Shown: piece after piece, positions 6,836 to 15,164 of the stretch
How the letters are laid out: each line of letters begins with the position of its first letter
Position numbering within the stretch: position 1 is the stretch's first letter
Program-made: the position numbers and the translations under genes
Notes under the pieces: model-generated
What the model was told of the DNA's origin: nothing
The model's database searches: none
What the model saw: only the letters and a program-made list of their open reading frames with translations
Source: JAIOSM01 sp964593725
GTDB taxonomy: Bacteria > Desulfobacterota > Desulfobacteria > Desulfobacterales > Desulfobacteraceae
Reading direction: 5' to 3'
Length of the DNA stretch: 16,669 nt
Assembly (NCBI GenBank): GCA_964593725.1
Contig: CAZQJS010000068.1
Span: 1 to 16,669 of the forward strand

Positions 6836-7513
6836 ATGCGTTTGCGTGACTGTTTTATGGATCTGTTTGCCTATGGACTCTATTTTAAAGATGCAGAAAA
6901 AAAGAGCAATATACCAATAGAAGATGTTCAGCAGGAAGTTTCTGATTTAATAGTAAAAAGTGAACAGACAGCCCAGGAAAACAACTTGTCAAAGAGTGAC
7001 TATGATCTTGCAAGATTTGCCGTACTTGTATGGATGGATGAAATTATCATGCGCTCTTCGTGGCCGGAAAAAATTAAATGGCAGAAAAAATTCCTGCAAC
7101 GGCAGTTTTATAAAACCTCCAGGGGGGGAATAGAGTTCTATAAACATCTGAAGGAGCTGGAGCACGATCAGGACGAAATAAGAGAGGTTTTCTTTATCAG
7201 TATGATTGCAGGGTTCAGGGGAAAGTATGATCTCTCCGATGAGGACCATTTCGGGTATACTAATATTTTAACTAAAAATTTAAAACAGCTCACAGGTACA
7301 ACAGAAGGGCTGTCAGCATCAGCTGATGAGAAAATTTTTAAGGAAGCATATGACAATAGTTCTGCCGACAGATCTGATTCTAAAAAGAAAATAGGCCGGC
7401 TCTCCTTTAGTTCAGCCATCATTGTCTACGGCTCTCTTTTCATCTTTGTATTTTTGTTTTTCTTGTACAGATATATTTTAAATCATGAAATGGGTATGGA
7501 ATTGGTGTTTTAA
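6836..7513 (+). CDS. tssL: T6SS inner-membrane protein TssL (DotU/IcmH type)
   Basis: TssL is a C-tail-anchored inner-membrane component that partners TssM and TssK. The 225-residue protein (ATG 6836, AGGAG at 6823-6827) begins with the cytoplasmic hook domain LRDCFMDLFAYGLYF. It contains the conserved VWMDEIIMRSSWP (65-77) and SMIAGFRGKYDL (122-133), and ends with one membrane helix (about 190-214) followed by a short periplasmic tail. An in-frame TTG at 6818 inside tssK has no better site. There is no OmpA-like peptidoglycan-binding domain, so wall anchoring would need a separate protein not seen here. It lies 1 base after tssK and 2 bases before tssM. Confidence 0.93.
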   Translation: MRLRDCFMDLFAYGLYFKDAEKKSNIPIEDVQQEVSDLIVKSEQTAQENNLSKSDYDLARFAVLVWMDEIIMRSSWPEKIKWQKKFLQRQFYKTSRGGIEFYKHLKELEHDQDEIREVFFISMIAGFRGKYDLSDEDHFGYTNILTKNLKQLTGTTEGLSASADEKIFKEAYDNSSADRSDSKKKIGRLSFSSAIIVYGSLFIFVFLFFLYRYILNHEMGMELVF

Positions 7514-7515
7514 TT

Positions 7516-10500
7516 ATGAAAATTTTATTAAAAGTTCTGAAATATTTATTATTGTTCTTGTTGGCAATTGCATTGTTTTGCACTCCAATCCTGATTACAG
7601 TATCCCTTGGCGAAACAGCTTTTACAGGATTGTTGATTTCCATTTCAATATTAAGTGTTATTCTGTTATTTATCCTTTTACGAGTGCTCTGGGCACGCTG
7701 GCGTGAAAAAAAATTCATTAACGGCCTGCTTAAAAAAGACAATAAGGATACCAAGGATAAAGAAGACCAGGTTGACGGGGCACTTTCCGAAGAGATAAGC
7801 CAGCGATGGAAAGATGCGGTTTCTGATCTTAAAAAATCAAATTTAAAAAATCATGGGAATCCTTTATATGTATTGCCGTGGTATATGCTGATAGGAGAGA
7901 GTGCTTCAGGTAAAACAACATCAATTAAAAATTCAGGGCTCACATCCAAATATGCTTCGCCTGAAAAAACATCGGGTATTTCAGGCACTAAAAATTGTGA
8001 CTGGTGGTTCTTTGAACAGGCCATTATCATTGATACTGCCGGACGTTATGCAATACACCAGGATGATACTTCCGATGAAGAAGAATGGCGTTTTTTCCTT
8101 TCAAGCCTTGGAAAATACAGAAAAAAAGAACCTTTAAACGGCTTGATAATTACGGTTCCTGCTGACAAACTTCTTAACTCATCCCCGGATGAACTTGAGG
8201 ATGAAGGCAAAAAAATCAGAATCCGTATTGAAGAGCTTATGCAGTCCCTTGGTGCAAGATTTCCGGTTTATGTCCTTGTTACCAAGTGTGATCTTATTTA
8301 CGGCATGAAGCAATTTTTCGAACTTTTACCACAGGAAACCCATAAGCAGGCATTTGGCTATGTTAATAAAGACAATGTCAATGATGCCATTAAGATAGTT
8401 GAAAAAACATTTGTGTCGGTGAACAAAATACTGTGCCAGTTACGTCTAAGGTTATCCAACCAGCCTGGAAATGAGACCATGCCCAACGAAGTTCTTCTGT
8501 TCCCGGAGGAATTTGCCAGGCTGCAAAGCGGATTTAAAACATTTGTGGACAGCGCGTTTAATAAAAGTATTTATCAGGAGCAACCCTATTTCAGAGGCAT
8601 CTATTTCTCAAGTGCAACCCAGTCAGGAGAGACATACTCACATTTCATAGAAAGTACTGATTTTGATATTCAAACAGATAACAGCAAATCAGATAACAGT
8701 TTTTTCCTTTTTGATTTTTTTACAAAAGTTCTGCCCTCTGACAGATATCGTTTCTCTTTGACCCAGAGGGCACTGCAATGGAAGAAAAAAATTAAACTCA
8801 TTAAGCATTCAGCATGGATTACGGCCATGATAGCACTTTGCGGTTTTCTAAGCTGGTCCTTTGCAGTTAACCTGTCTACAATAAAAAAATTCCAGCAGGC
8901 CTATTCAAAACCACCGGTTCTCCAGGGGGAATTCATAACTGATATTAATACGCTGGATAGTTTTAAGCAGGTTATATTAAGTATTGAAAAACAGAACAAA
9001 CAGAGCTGGTTCCCCAATTTCGGACTTAATCATTGTGAAAAGATCGAAAAGGAATTGAAAAAAAGATATTGCGATTTTATCAAAAATGATTTTCTGATAT
9101 CCTATGATAAAAAAATGACCGAATTAATTATTGGTTATTCAAACTTAACTCCTGTTGGCGTTCTTGCAAAAACAGTCCCCCATTATGTAAGAAGAATTAA
9201 CCTGCTTGCAAAAAGTCTTAAAACAGATGAAAAAGCTGTTTTAGAAAAAGCATACTGGCCTGATTTTAAAATTCTGATTGCTTCAAGGAAACAAAATACA
9301 ATTCCAAAGGCCTTTGAGCTCTTAAACCATCAATATATGTGTTATCTCCTCTGGGCAGATAATGATCTCAAGGCAAAGGAGATGGAAAGGCTTAAAAAAA
9401 GGCTTGAATTCTTAGTTATTGAAAAAAAGCTCGACATGAAGTGGCTTGTGACCTGGTATAATTCAGAGCCTCAATCACAATCTCTTACACATAAAGATTT
9501 CTGGTTTAACAAAGAAAACCTGAAAGGCTCTGCTGTTATCAATCCTTCATATACCCTGGAAGGCTTAAAACAGATCAAAATCATGATAGGAGAGCTTGAA
9601 AAAGCTTTAATCACACCTTTGATGATCGGAGAGGCAAAAAGCAGATTCTATCAATGGTACGAAGAATCATATATCAATGAATGGAGCCTGTTTTGTAAAA
9701 ATTTTAATCAGGGAGCAAAAAGTCTTTACAGTAAAAATGAAAAACTGACTGTAACAAAGATGATTGCAGCCGGGAAAGGCCCATATTTTACATTATTAAA
9801 AAGAGTTACCCAGGAGCTTGAACCTTTTAACAATACCGCTAAAAAACTGCCGGAATGGATAAAACTTTCCTATAAATTCAGTAGTATTCAAAAATATGCT
9901 GTTGCAGCAGCATCTGCAAAAAAGAATAAGGGTGTTGTTAAAAGAATGGCAAGAAGCGGTCTCAGTGTGTTCGGCAGGGTCGGAAGGTCAGCCGCAAGGG
10001 TAAATGTAAGCGATTCAGACAATTCAATGATACAGGGAGAAGCTTATCTGAAATATAAGAAATCCCTCCAGGAAATTGCAAAGGCAACCATTTCTCCGAT
10101 ATCATCATATAACCTTGCATCAATAGTATTTTCCGAAGACCCGGCTGTTGGAAATGCACCAGTCCATGTTGCAAAGCGGGGATTGGAAGATTTAAAATCC
10201 TCCTTAGAATGTTATGGTGCACCAAAAGAAAAAATATTTGTCACCCTGCTGAACGGGCCCCTTGATTATGTATGGGGTTATGTGTGTGAAAAAGCAGGCT
10301 GCCATATACAAAACCTCTGGGATGAAAAGGTGCTTGCAAAGGTTGCAGGAATTCAAAACAGAAGAGTAAAAACAGAGCTTTTATTTGATAAAAGCAACGG
10401 CTGTGTGACAAAATTTCAATCAGAAGATATCGGGGCTCTGATATCGCGCAGCAGTAAACGAGGATACTATGCCAAAACCATAGCCGGAAAAAACATTCCA

Positions 10501-11001
10501 TTTACACGCAGTTTTTTTAAGTTTCTTGGCAGGGGAGCATTATCAACTCAAACTGAAAAGGCTGAATACAAGGTAAGATTAACAGGTGTTCCAACCGATG
10601 TTAATCCAAACGCATCAATACTTCCCCATGAGACAAAACTTGAAGTGCAATGTGCTGAAACCACACAGATTCTTGAAAACTATAATTTTCCTGCCACCAG
10701 GACTTTTAAGTGGTCACCGCAAAACTGCGGTGATGTGACCTTGACAATCTATGTTGGGAATCTGGCTTTGAAAAAAGAGTACACAGGTTACCGGCCATTT
10801 GCCCAGTTTTTAAGGGATTTTTATAAAGGAGAACACCATTTTCCAAGGCATAGTTTCAGGGAGAAAGCAGCAGCACTGAAGCGGTTGAAAATTGAATATA
10901 TCAACGTGAAATATGAAATCTCAGGAGCAGGACCAGTGGTACACCTTTTAAGGTCATCATCTGGTAATGCCCCAAGGACTATAGTTAAATGTTCGGACTA
11001 A
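7516..11001 (+). CDS. tssM: T6SS inner-membrane scaffold TssM (IcmF/VasK)
   Basis: TssM spans the inner membrane and periplasm and with TssJ and TssL forms the channel scaffold. The 1161-residue length is standard. Two N-terminal membrane helices (about 5-30 and 36-58) precede a cytoplasmic NTPase-like domain with Walker A GESASGKTT (127-135), Walker B IIIDTAGR (170-177) and a TKCD guanine-type motif (256-259). So this is the nucleotide-binding-competent form. A third helix lies at about 431-452, followed by the large periplasmic part and the C-terminal beta domain (about 1010-1150) that contacts TssJ. An acid-free, strongly basic segment at 802-829 stands out in the periplasmic part. No clear ribosome binding site precedes the ATG, 2 bases after tssL, suggesting coupling. 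The gene overlaps tagF by 13 bases. Confidence 0.96.
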   Translation: MKILLKVLKYLLLFLLAIALFCTPILITVSLGETAFTGLLISISILSVILLFILLRVLWARWREKKFINGLLKKDNKDTKDKEDQVDGALSEEISQRWKDAVSDLKKSNLKNHGNPLYVLPWYMLIGESASGKTTSIKNSGLTSKYASPEKTSGISGTKNCDWWFFEQAIIIDTAGRYAIHQDDTSDEEEWRFFLSSLGKYRKKEPLNGLIITVPADKLLNSSPDELEDEGKKIRIRIEELMQSLGARFPVYVLVTKCDLIYGMKQFFELLPQETHKQAFGYVNKDNVNDAIKIVEKTFVSVNKILCQLRLRLSNQPGNETMPNEVLLFPEEFARLQSGFKTFVDSAFNKSIYQEQPYFRGIYFSSATQSGETYSHFIESTDFDIQTDNSKSDNSFFLFDFFTKVLPSDRYRFSLTQRALQWKKKIKLIKHSAWITAMIALCGFLSWSFAVNLSTIKKFQQAYSKPPVLQGEFITDINTLDSFKQVILSIEKQNKQSWFPNFGLNHCEKIEKELKKRYCDFIKNDFLISYDKKMTELIIGYSNLTPVGVLAKTVPHYVRRINLLAKSLKTDEKAVLEKAYWPDFKILIASRKQNTIPKAFELLNHQYMCYLLWADNDLKAKEMERLKKRLEFLVIEKKLDMKWLVTWYNSEPQSQSLTHKDFWFNKENLKGSAVINPSYTLEGLKQIKIMIGELEKALITPLMIGEAKSRFYQWYEESYINEWSLFCKNFNQGAKSLYSKNEKLTVTKMIAAGKGPYFTLLKRVTQELEPFNNTAKKLPEWIKLSYKFSSIQKYAVAAASAKKNKGVVKRMARSGLSVFGRVGRSAARVNVSDSDNSMIQGEAYLKYKKSLQEIAKATISPISSYNLASIVFSEDPAVGNAPVHVAKRGLEDLKSSLECYGAPKEKIFVTLLNGPLDYVWGYVCEKAGCHIQNLWDEKVLAKVAGIQNRRVKTELLFDKSNGCVTKFQSEDIGALISRSSKRGYYAKTIAGKNIPFTRSFFKFLGRGALSTQTEKAEYKVRLTGVPTDVNPNASILPHETKLEVQCAETTQILENYNFPATRTFKWSPQNCGDVTLTIYVGNLALKKEYTGYRPFAQFLRDFYKGEHHFPRHSFREKAAALKRLKIEYINVKYEISGAGPVVHLLRSSSGNAPRTIVKCSD

Positions 11002-11750
11002 TCAAACCAAAAAAAAGCTTTAAGTGGGCATTCTTTGGTAAAATTCCCATTGCAGGTGATTATCTGACCTTTGGAAGGCCAACCCCCCTTTTAGTCAGTT
11101 TTGCAAAGTGGATAGAAAAAGGCTATTTTGAGTTTTCGTCTGATAAAAAAAATAATTTATATTTTTCATGGCGGTTCTGGGCAAAAGGCCCTAATAAAGA
11201 ACTGGTCTGCGGAATTATTCAATCAAGTGCTGATAAATATAACAGACAATATCCCCTTTTAATTATCGGATCCGGGAAAATATTATTGTTAAATAAGAAC
11301 TGGGCCATAACCCCATATGCCTGCAATGGAACATGGGAACAGCTTGAACTTATCGCAAAAAATCATATTTGCAGTATCCGGGCGGTAAAACGAAGTTTAA
11401 AAACAATCAAACCACCTGTAAGTGATGTTTCAGATCTATCCCTGGCAAGTGAGAATTTTCAAAGCATTAAGATAAAACCAGGCAATACAATGAAACAATC
11501 CGACTTATTAAATAAAATGAATAATATTGAGGGTGTGTCACGACTGAAGGATTTCACAGTTCAGCTTGATGATAATAATATGAAGTCATCCCTTGTTGCA
11601 ATAGTAAAATTACTGCTGCTTTTAAAGAGCAAATCACCTGTATCACCTGATGTTGTTTTCTGGGGTGGAAATAAAGAGAGCGAAAAACTTTACTGCCTGA
11701 AACGGGCACTGAATATTTCTGATTTTCAAAAAATATGCGGAGAAGTTTAA
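10989..11750 (+). CDS. tagF: T6SS-associated regulator TagF (ImpM family)
   Basis: TagF proteins are post-translational repressors of T6SS firing; in Pseudomonas TagF acts beside the PpkA/PppA phosphorylation switch and may sequester Fha. The 253-residue protein opens with the family motif WAFFGKIPIAGDYLTFG (13-29), followed by the usual FAKWIEKGYFE segment, YNRQYPLLI and the C-terminal DVVFWGG patch. The ATG lies inside the end of tssM (13-base overlap). No PppA phosphatase domain is fused to it, and no kinase, phosphatase or Fha gene occurs in the window. They may lie downstream, or TagF may work alone here. Confidence 0.85.
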   Translation: MFGLIKPKKSFKWAFFGKIPIAGDYLTFGRPTPLLVSFAKWIEKGYFEFSSDKKNNLYFSWRFWAKGPNKELVCGIIQSSADKYNRQYPLLIIGSGKILLLNKNWAITPYACNGTWEQLELIAKNHICSIRAVKRSLKTIKPPVSDVSDLSLASENFQSIKIKPGNTMKQSDLLNKMNNIEGVSRLKDFTVQLDDNNMKSSLVAIVKLLLLLKSKSPVSPDVVFWGGNKESEKLYCLKRALNISDFQKICGEV

Positions 11751-11752
11751 GT

Positions 11753-13267
11753 ATGGGAATAGATTATGCACAGCTTGGAATTGAACCTGTTTCAGAAGAA
11801 ATGCCTGCCGGCGATGACATAAGGTATGAAGACGAGTTTGAAAACCTCCAGGATGAAATTGACAAGCTTTCATCTCCTTCATTGCGGGAGTCATTCAGCT
11901 GGGCAAAGGTTGTGGAATATGCTGCTGAAATACTGGAGAATCAATCCAAAGACATTCTTGCTGCAGCTTATCTCTGTGTCGGACTCATCCATATTAATGG
12001 GAGTGAGGGCTTTGATCAGGCTGTAAAAATTTTTGACGATCTCATTGCAACATTCTGGGATGATCTTTTCCCATCAAAAAAGAGAATGAACGGCAGGGCA
12101 ACAGCAATTAAATGGTGGGTTGACAGGACTCTTCTTGCACTTGAAGATGATTTTAATCTTAATGTGGAGCCTGAAACCTATACTGCAATTACAAAGAGGC
12201 TTGATAGAATCCAGACCTTTCTGGAAGAGAGCCATGAATTTGATATATCAGCTTTTGGTCTGATCAGGGCAGTTGAAAACATGGACCCTGCCAAAACAGC
12301 GCCAGAAACTACTGAAGCCGTTCCTGACAGCCTGCCTGACATTGAAATCACAAGTCCTGAAAATGCTGCCAGGCAGCTAAGTCCTGTATTTAAACAGCTT
12401 AAGCAGGCATCAAAAATTGTAAGAGAGAATGACACTACCAATCCGCAGTCATATAAATGGCTGAGGTTTGGACTTTGGGAATCAGTAAAAGCACTCCCGG
12501 TTGCAACGGACAATATAACTAAACTTGCACCTCCAAAGGAACAGATTTTCACACACCTTGAAACCTTAAAAAATGATGAAGAGTGGGAAAAACTTCTTTT
12601 AGCAGCCGAGAGTGCTTTAAACAATCCTGCCAATATATTTGCCCTTGATATTAACTGGTATTCAGCACAAGCCTTAATGAACCTTAAAGAAGAGTATAGA
12701 CCTGCCCACACCATTGTGTGCCAGGAAACATTCATGTTCATCAATAGATTACCCGGTGTTGAAGAACTTATGTTTTCCAATGAAACACCTTTTGCAAGTG
12801 AAGAAACAAAGCAGTGGTTGAAAAGTCTTAATTCAGCTGAACCCGGCCGGGCAGAAAATAATTTATCAAATCTGAATGAAAATGAAGAAGATTATGTGAC
12901 AGAAACAATTAAACAGGCAAGAACTGTTTTAAGAAAAAGAAATGGTAAAATAAATTCTGCAAACCTTTTACATCAAGCAATCAATAAAGCTTCTTCAAAA
13001 AAAGACAGTTTTATTTTACGACTGGAACTTGTAAGAATCCTTGCTGCAAAAAGAAGTGAAAAAGCATCTATTGGTCATTTGAATCAGATTTTAGATGATA
13101 TTTTAGAATTTCATCTGGATATATGGGAACCTGAAATAGCTTTAAATGGTTTAAAAGCAACCTATAAAATATTTAAAACCCAGAAAGATATAAAATACAA
13201 ACAAAAAGCAGAAGAGGTTTATAACATGATCGCAGGTATCAGTACTGTGGATGCCATGGGTTTATAG
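11753..13267 (+). CDS. tssA: T6SS assembly protein TssA, long form with VasJ-like C-terminus
   Basis: TssA primes baseplate and tail assembly and, in long forms, caps or stabilises the distal sheath end. The 504-residue protein has the ImpA N-terminal domain with PAGDDIRYE (18-26), SKDILAAAYL (65-74), FWDDLFP (101-107) and GRATAIKWW (114-122). An acidic, Pro/Thr-rich linker follows near 185-210. The C-terminal region LRLELVRILAAKRSEKA...ILEFHLDIWEPEIALNGL resembles the VasJ-type domain. I chose ATG 11753 because GGAGAAG (11739-11745) lies 7 bases upstream and the protein then begins at the usual distance from PAGxD; an in-frame ATG at 11735 overlaps tagF and lacks a site. It lies 2 bases after tagF and 25 before the first DUF1287 gene. 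Confidence 0.92.
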   Translation: MGIDYAQLGIEPVSEEMPAGDDIRYEDEFENLQDEIDKLSSPSLRESFSWAKVVEYAAEILENQSKDILAAAYLCVGLIHINGSEGFDQAVKIFDDLIATFWDDLFPSKKRMNGRATAIKWWVDRTLLALEDDFNLNVEPETYTAITKRLDRIQTFLEESHEFDISAFGLIRAVENMDPAKTAPETTEAVPDSLPDIEITSPENAARQLSPVFKQLKQASKIVRENDTTNPQSYKWLRFGLWESVKALPVATDNITKLAPPKEQIFTHLETLKNDEEWEKLLLAAESALNNPANIFALDINWYSAQALMNLKEEYRPAHTIVCQETFMFINRLPGVEELMFSNETPFASEETKQWLKSLNSAEPGRAENNLSNLNENEEDYVTETIKQARTVLRKRNGKINSANLLHQAINKASSKKDSFILRLELVRILAAKRSEKASIGHLNQILDDILEFHLDIWEPEIALNGLKATYKIFKTQKDIKYKQKAEEVYNMIAGISTVDAMGL

Positions 13268-13292
13268 GAATATAACTGGAAGGGTATTTTGA

Positions 13293-13925
13293 ATGAAAAT
13301 ATTAATATTAATATCATCTTTATGCCTGATAACTTTCTTTTTTGATTCAGGTAATAATACTTTGGAAGCAGGGCTTGTCAGTGTTGCCCGCACTCAAATA
13401 GGAAAGACTGTTATTTATGATCCGGGTTACCGGATATTAAACTATCCCAATGGTGATATACCAATGGATAGAGGCGTATGTACCGATGTAATCATACGTG
13501 CCATGCGCTCGTGTTTCAATCTTGATCTGCAGAGACTTGTCCATGAAGATATGAAATTACACTTTTCTGAATATCCACAGAAATGGGGTTTAAACTGCCC
13601 GGATAAAAATATTGATCATCGTCGTGTGCCTAACATTCAAGTGTTTTTTGAGAGGCAGGGATGGAGTTTGAATATTCCGGAACATGCAAAAGATTATGAA
13701 CCGGGAGATATTGTAACATGTGATGTCCCACCTCATTTACCGCATATCATGATTGTCAGTAATAAAAGGAACCGCAGAGGAGTTCCCTTTGTAATTCATA
13801 ATATAGGAGCAGGTGTACAGGAAGAAGATCGTCTGTCTGAATTTAAAATCACAGGCCACTACAGGGTCATTATACCCGGCAGGTTAAATTCAACAGATAC
13901 AAACAACTGCGGGGTATATAAATAA
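13293..13925 (+). CDS. DUF1287 (YijF-like) exported putative peptidoglycan hydrolase
   Basis: The 210-residue protein is a full-length DUF1287 protein, the family of E. coli YijF, whose function is not established. The N-terminus MKILILISSLCLITFFF is a signal peptide or anchor. The core keeps the family pattern: ARTQIGKTVIYDPGY (32-46), DRGVCTDVIIRA (59-70) with invariant Cys63, NIDHRRVPN (106-114) with His109, GDIV (138-141), PHIMIVS (150-156) with His151, VIHNIG (167-172) and ITGHYR. The Cys, later His and HN order resembles NlpC/P60-CHAP cysteine hydrolases, so cleavage or editing of peptidoglycan peptides is a reasonable inference. GGAAGGG lies 8 bases before the ATG. The place between tssA and tssB is not part of the core T6SS set. 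Confidence 0.75.
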   Translation: MKILILISSLCLITFFFDSGNNTLEAGLVSVARTQIGKTVIYDPGYRILNYPNGDIPMDRGVCTDVIIRAMRSCFNLDLQRLVHEDMKLHFSEYPQKWGLNCPDKNIDHRRVPNIQVFFERQGWSLNIPEHAKDYEPGDIVTCDVPPHLPHIMIVSNKRNRRGVPFVIHNIGAGVQEEDRLSEFKITGHYRVIIPGRLNSTDTNNCGVYK

Positions 13926-14617
13926 TGAAACAGGCACTAATAATAATTGCTTTATCATGGTCCCTGGTTTTCAGTGCCACTGGTCAAGCACGGTCAATAA
14001 ATAAAGTAATGATTGGTGCTTATAATGAAATCAAAAACAAGACGCAATATAATACAGAAATGCTGGAGAAATATTTTCCGCCGACTTACAGGAATGGAAA
14101 AGATACAGGAAAACCAGTATACCCGGGTGGCGATGTAAACCCTAAGCAGGGAGTATGTGCTGACCTGGTTGTTCGGGCCTGCCGGAATGCCGGTATTGAT
14201 CTTCAAAAATCAGTGCATCTGGATATAATTGCAAACAAGAGAGTGTATGGAGTAAAGGCTCCTGATAAATATATTGATCACCGCAGGGTCTGGATTTTAA
14301 AGACCTATTTTAAAAGAAAATGGAAAAATCTTTCAGTAAAACTTGACAACCCGGATGAATGGCAGCCAGGAGATATCATTATCTGGGATACCGGATCAAA
14401 AAATCATTTACACATTGGCATTATTGGTAAAAAGAAACGTAATGACGGATTTCCATATGTAATACACAATATGCGTTATATCCCATTTGTCTTTGCAGGA
14501 AAAACAATTGAACAGGACGTTATTGAAGGTCCAAAGTTCCTGGGGCTTTCAGTTAATGAGTGGAAGGTAATCGGGCATCATCGTATTAAATCGGTAAATA
14601 ACAGGGAGAAAAGTTAA
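13925..14617 (+). CDS. Second, divergent DUF1287-like exported protein
   Basis: The 230-residue protein starts within the stop of its neighbour (TAATG, 1-base overlap), so the two are surely co-translated. It has a cleavable-looking signal (MKQALIIIALSWSLVFSATGQA, cleavage near residue 22). It is clearly related to the upstream protein: QGVCADLVVRA (75-85) with Cys78, YIDHRRVW (116-123) with His119, GDIIIWD (149-155), HLHIGIIG (161-168) with His163, and VIHN (179-182). All candidate catalytic residues are kept. It differs by an insertion of roughly 14 residues before the Cys motif and a longer segment (184-205) before the final GHHR. It looks like a tandem duplicate that diverged in specificity. 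Confidence 0.7.
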   Translation: MKQALIIIALSWSLVFSATGQARSINKVMIGAYNEIKNKTQYNTEMLEKYFPPTYRNGKDTGKPVYPGGDVNPKQGVCADLVVRACRNAGIDLQKSVHLDIIANKRVYGVKAPDKYIDHRRVWILKTYFKRKWKNLSVKLDNPDEWQPGDIIIWDTGSKNHLHIGIIGKKKRNDGFPYVIHNMRYIPFVFAGKTIEQDVIEGPKFLGLSVNEWKVIGHHRIKSVNNREKS

Positions 14618-14661
14618 GAACACCATAATGATTATTTAATATACTTAAGGAGGTAAGGACT

Positions 14662-15153
14662 ATGTCTATCAATGACGGTTCTGTGGCACCAAAAGAGAGA
14701 GTTAACATTGTTTACAAATCAAAAATAGGCGATGCAGAAGAGAATGTGGAGCTTCCGTTTAAACAATTAGTAATCGGCAGGTTTACAGATAAGTTTGCTG
14801 ATCAGAGGCTGGAAGAGCGCAAGTCAACTTCTGTTACTAAAGACAATTTTAATGAAGTGCTCAATGCGTATGATGTAAAGGTGGATATGACTGTTGATAA
14901 TAAATTGTCTGAAGAGCCTGATGCTGAAATGCACTTATCCCTTGATTTCAAAACAATCAAGGATTTCGGACCCGAAGCAATAGCAAACAAAGTGCCTGAG
15001 CTTAAAAAAATACTTGAACTCAGGGAAGCGTTAATAGCTTTAAAAGGGCCTTTGAATAATGTGCCGAAGTTCAGAAACAAAATTCAAAGCCTTGTGGAAG
15101 ACGATTCCCAGAGAAAAAGACTACTCAAAGAGCTTGGCCTTGAAGAAGAATAA
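14662..15153 (+). CDS. tssB: T6SS contractile sheath small subunit TssB (VipA)
   Basis: TssB pairs with TssC to form the cytoplasmic sheath that contracts around the Hcp tube. The 163-residue length is typical. Recognisable parts are the N-terminal KERVNIVYKS, ELPFKQLVIGRF (34-45), LEERKSTSVTKDNFNEVL (50-67) and the C-terminal ALIALKGPLNNVPKFR...RKRLLKEL. A nearly perfect Shine-Dalgarno, AAGGAGGT, lies 8 bases before the ATG and is stronger than those of the upstream envelope genes, fitting the high copy number of sheath subunits. It follows 44 bases after the second DUF1287 gene and is 11 bases before tssC. Confidence 0.96.
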   Translation: MSINDGSVAPKERVNIVYKSKIGDAEENVELPFKQLVIGRFTDKFADQRLEERKSTSVTKDNFNEVLNAYDVKVDMTVDNKLSEEPDAEMHLSLDFKTIKDFGPEAIANKVPELKKILELREALIALKGPLNNVPKFRNKIQSLVEDDSQRKRLLKELGLEEE

Positions 15154-15164
15154 AGGAGGAAAAC

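Noticed and set aside
12178..12780. A 200-codon minus-strand open frame inside tssA.
   Set aside because: It lies entirely opposite a clear tssA coding frame, shows no family motif and has no ribosome binding site. It is a shadow of that gene.
13293..13400. The first DUF1287 protein as a lipoprotein through the Cys at residue 11.
   Set aside because: The residue before the Cys is Leu, which does not fit a lipobox, and the Cys lies within the hydrophobic core rather than after it.
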